Of a stretch of 32,272 nucleotides of DNA, positions 31,325-32,272 are shown one piece after another. Each line of letters begins with the position of its first letter. Position 1 is the first letter of the stretch. The translations under genes were made by a program, and so were the position numbers. Below the pieces are notes generated by a model. The model was not told where the DNA came from, made no database searches, and worked only from the letters and a program-made list of their open reading frames with translations. The DNA comes from Gammaproteobacteria bacterium (GTDB lineage Bacteria > Pseudomonadota > Gammaproteobacteria > Pseudomonadales > Halieaceae): contig JAUIIQ010000015.1 in NCBI GenBank assembly GCA_030431585.1, forward strand, positions 1 to 32,272, written 5' to 3'.

Positions 31325-32272
31325 ATGAAACTTGACCTAAGCCATCCGCGGGACCGCCTGCTCGGCAAGATACTGGACCAGCAGGGTGAACATTCGGGTG
31401 ATACCCGCTTTCTCGTCACCGATGACGTCAGCATCACCTTTGCCGAGGCAACAGACCTCACCAACCGTCTGGCAGCTGGGCTGGCGGCGAACGGTATCGG
31501 TCGCGGAGACCGGGTTGTCCTGCTGCTGGGTAACTGCCCCGAGATGGTGCTACTCACTCTTGCTGCCAACAAGATCGGTGCTATCTGGGTGCCCATCAAT
31601 ACGGACTTTCGCGGGGAATGGCTCAAGGACGCCATAGAGCGAAGTCGGCCAAACATGATTGTGACCGACACCAAACTCGCGCCCCGCCTGGACGAGATCC
31701 AGGCCGGGGATCTGTGCACCAGCCGCTATATAGTGGGCAGTGATGAGGATGCAGAATCGCAGAATTGCAAACCCTATAGTGATTTGCTGCAGCATTTACC
31801 GATAAGCCCCGACTACAGCACGCAGGACTACGGTGATATCAGTGCAATCATGTGGACATCCGGCACTACCGGCAAGTCCAAGGGCGTAATGCAATGTCAC
31901 AACAACTGGATTCGCGCCATCGTAGACGGCGCCGCGCGCATGTACGACTCGCAGGACGATGACGTCTGTTACTGCCCTCTGCCTCTGTATAACTCAGGTG
32001 CATGGATCACCTGTGTCTACCGGGCACTGATCGAGGGCATTCCTCTTGTGCTGGAAAACAAGTTCTCGGTCAGCACCTTCTGGGAGCGAATAAATCATTT
32101 CGGCGCGACACAAATCTTCGCCGTAGGTGCCATGGGTTCTTTCCTGATGAATGTACCTGAGTCAGCTGACGACAGCAACAACAGCCTGCGCACAGCGCTG
32201 ATCGTGCCAATGGCGCCTGAGCTCTGGACTGCTTTCGAGAAACGCTTCGGAGTTCGCCTGCTCAGCGCAGGC
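31325..32272 (+). CDS. Acyl-CoA synthetase (CaiC/FadD17-like), 3' end cut by window
   Basis: 316 residues visible, open to the right edge. The N-terminal domain reads as a CoA ligase with LAANGIGRGDRVVLLLGNC, GAIWVPINTDFRGEWL and P-loop MWTSGTTGKSKGVM (176-189), then CPLPLYNSGAWITCVYRALIEG, a pattern seen in crotonobetaine-CoA-ligase-like and FadD17-like enzymes. The TSGTTGKSKGV variant has Ser where Pro is usual. ATG 31325 follows GGAG by 7 nt; an ATG at 31321 leads to an early stop and is not used. Coupled to the ligase 16 bp upstream. The C-terminal domain with the catalytic lysine is outside the window. Confidence 0.92.
   Translation, partial: MKLDLSHPRDRLLGKILDQQGEHSGDTRFLVTDDVSITFAEATDLTNRLAAGLAANGIGRGDRVVLLLGNCPEMVLLTLAANKIGAIWVPINTDFRGEWLKDAIERSRPNMIVTDTKLAPRLDEIQAGDLCTSRYIVGSDEDAESQNCKPYSDLLQHLPISPDYSTQDYGDISAIMWTSGTTGKSKGVMQCHNNWIRAIVDGAARMYDSQDDDVCYCPLPLYNSGAWITCVYRALIEGIPLVLENKFSVSTFWERINHFGATQIFAVGAMGSFLMNVPESADDSNNSLRTALIVPMAPELWTAFEKRFGVRLLSAG

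Noticed and set aside
1-32272. CRISPR arrays, tRNA/rRNA genes, transposases, integrases, phage genes
   Set aside because: None could be recognised on reading both strands; repeats found are short and regulatory or hairpin-like.

Overview
This 32.3-kb window looks like a chromosomal segment of a gammaproteobacterium, most likely a marine Halieaceae/Spongiibacteraceae-type lineage (inference). The clues are a Pseudomonas-type FabY ketoacyl synthase, a YbjN homologue, a RibB fused to a degenerate GTP cyclohydrolase II domain, moderately high GC and dense packing. I see no tRNA, rRNA, CRISPR array, insertion sequence or phage gene. The longest gene-free stretch is 296 bp (29297-29592).

Left part (1-9.4 kb), mostly household and envelope genes: the 5' part of an ATP/ADP-translocase-like MFS transporter (-); a membrane-anchored endonuclease/exonuclease/phosphatase-fold protein and a small four-helix membrane protein (+); fabY (-) divergent from a GlxA-type AraC regulator (+); ribB (+); and a large lipoprotein penicillin/AHL acylase (-).

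Central part (9.5-16.8 kb), an eight-gene minus-strand operon. In transcription order from about 16.76 kb it encodes two DUF35 OB-fold proteins (one with and one without zinc-ribbon cysteines), two thiolase-fold lipid-transfer (Ltp) proteins without the thiolase Cys and His residues, a FadD19-like CoA ligase, an EchA19-like enoyl-CoA hydratase, a nitroreductase and a second crotonase. This is the gene set known for actinobacterial sterol side-chain catabolism (fadD19-echA19-DUF35-ltp4-ltp3).

Right part (16.9-32.3 kb), scattered catabolic genes with divergent promoters: an extradiol dioxygenase of the BphC/HsaC type (+), an orphan family-3 solute-binding protein (-), ybjN (+), an SDR (-) and AraC regulator (-) divergent from a long-chain CoA ligase (+), an NTF2-fold protein (-) divergent from a cytochrome P450 (+), a four-gene minus-strand operon (DUF7065-like protein, APH-type kinase, LLM flavin/F420 oxidoreductase, extended SDR), and two further CoA ligases (+), the last cut by the window end.

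Working model (inference): the P450 oxidises a terminal methyl of a hydrophobic, probably steroid or isoprenoid, substrate; the CoA ligases activate the acid; the crotonases act in beta-oxidation; the Ltp/DUF35 assembly does a retro-aldol cleavage; and the extradiol dioxygenase opens a catecholic ring. No acyl-CoA dehydrogenase, KshA or 3-ketosteroid dehydrogenase lies in the window, so the pathway must be completed elsewhere and the substrate is not proven. The intergenic regions hold several clear regulatory repeats: two separate 21-bp-period direct repeats next to AraC-family genes, and an 11-bp perfect inverted repeat that overlaps a promoter in front of the P450 gene.
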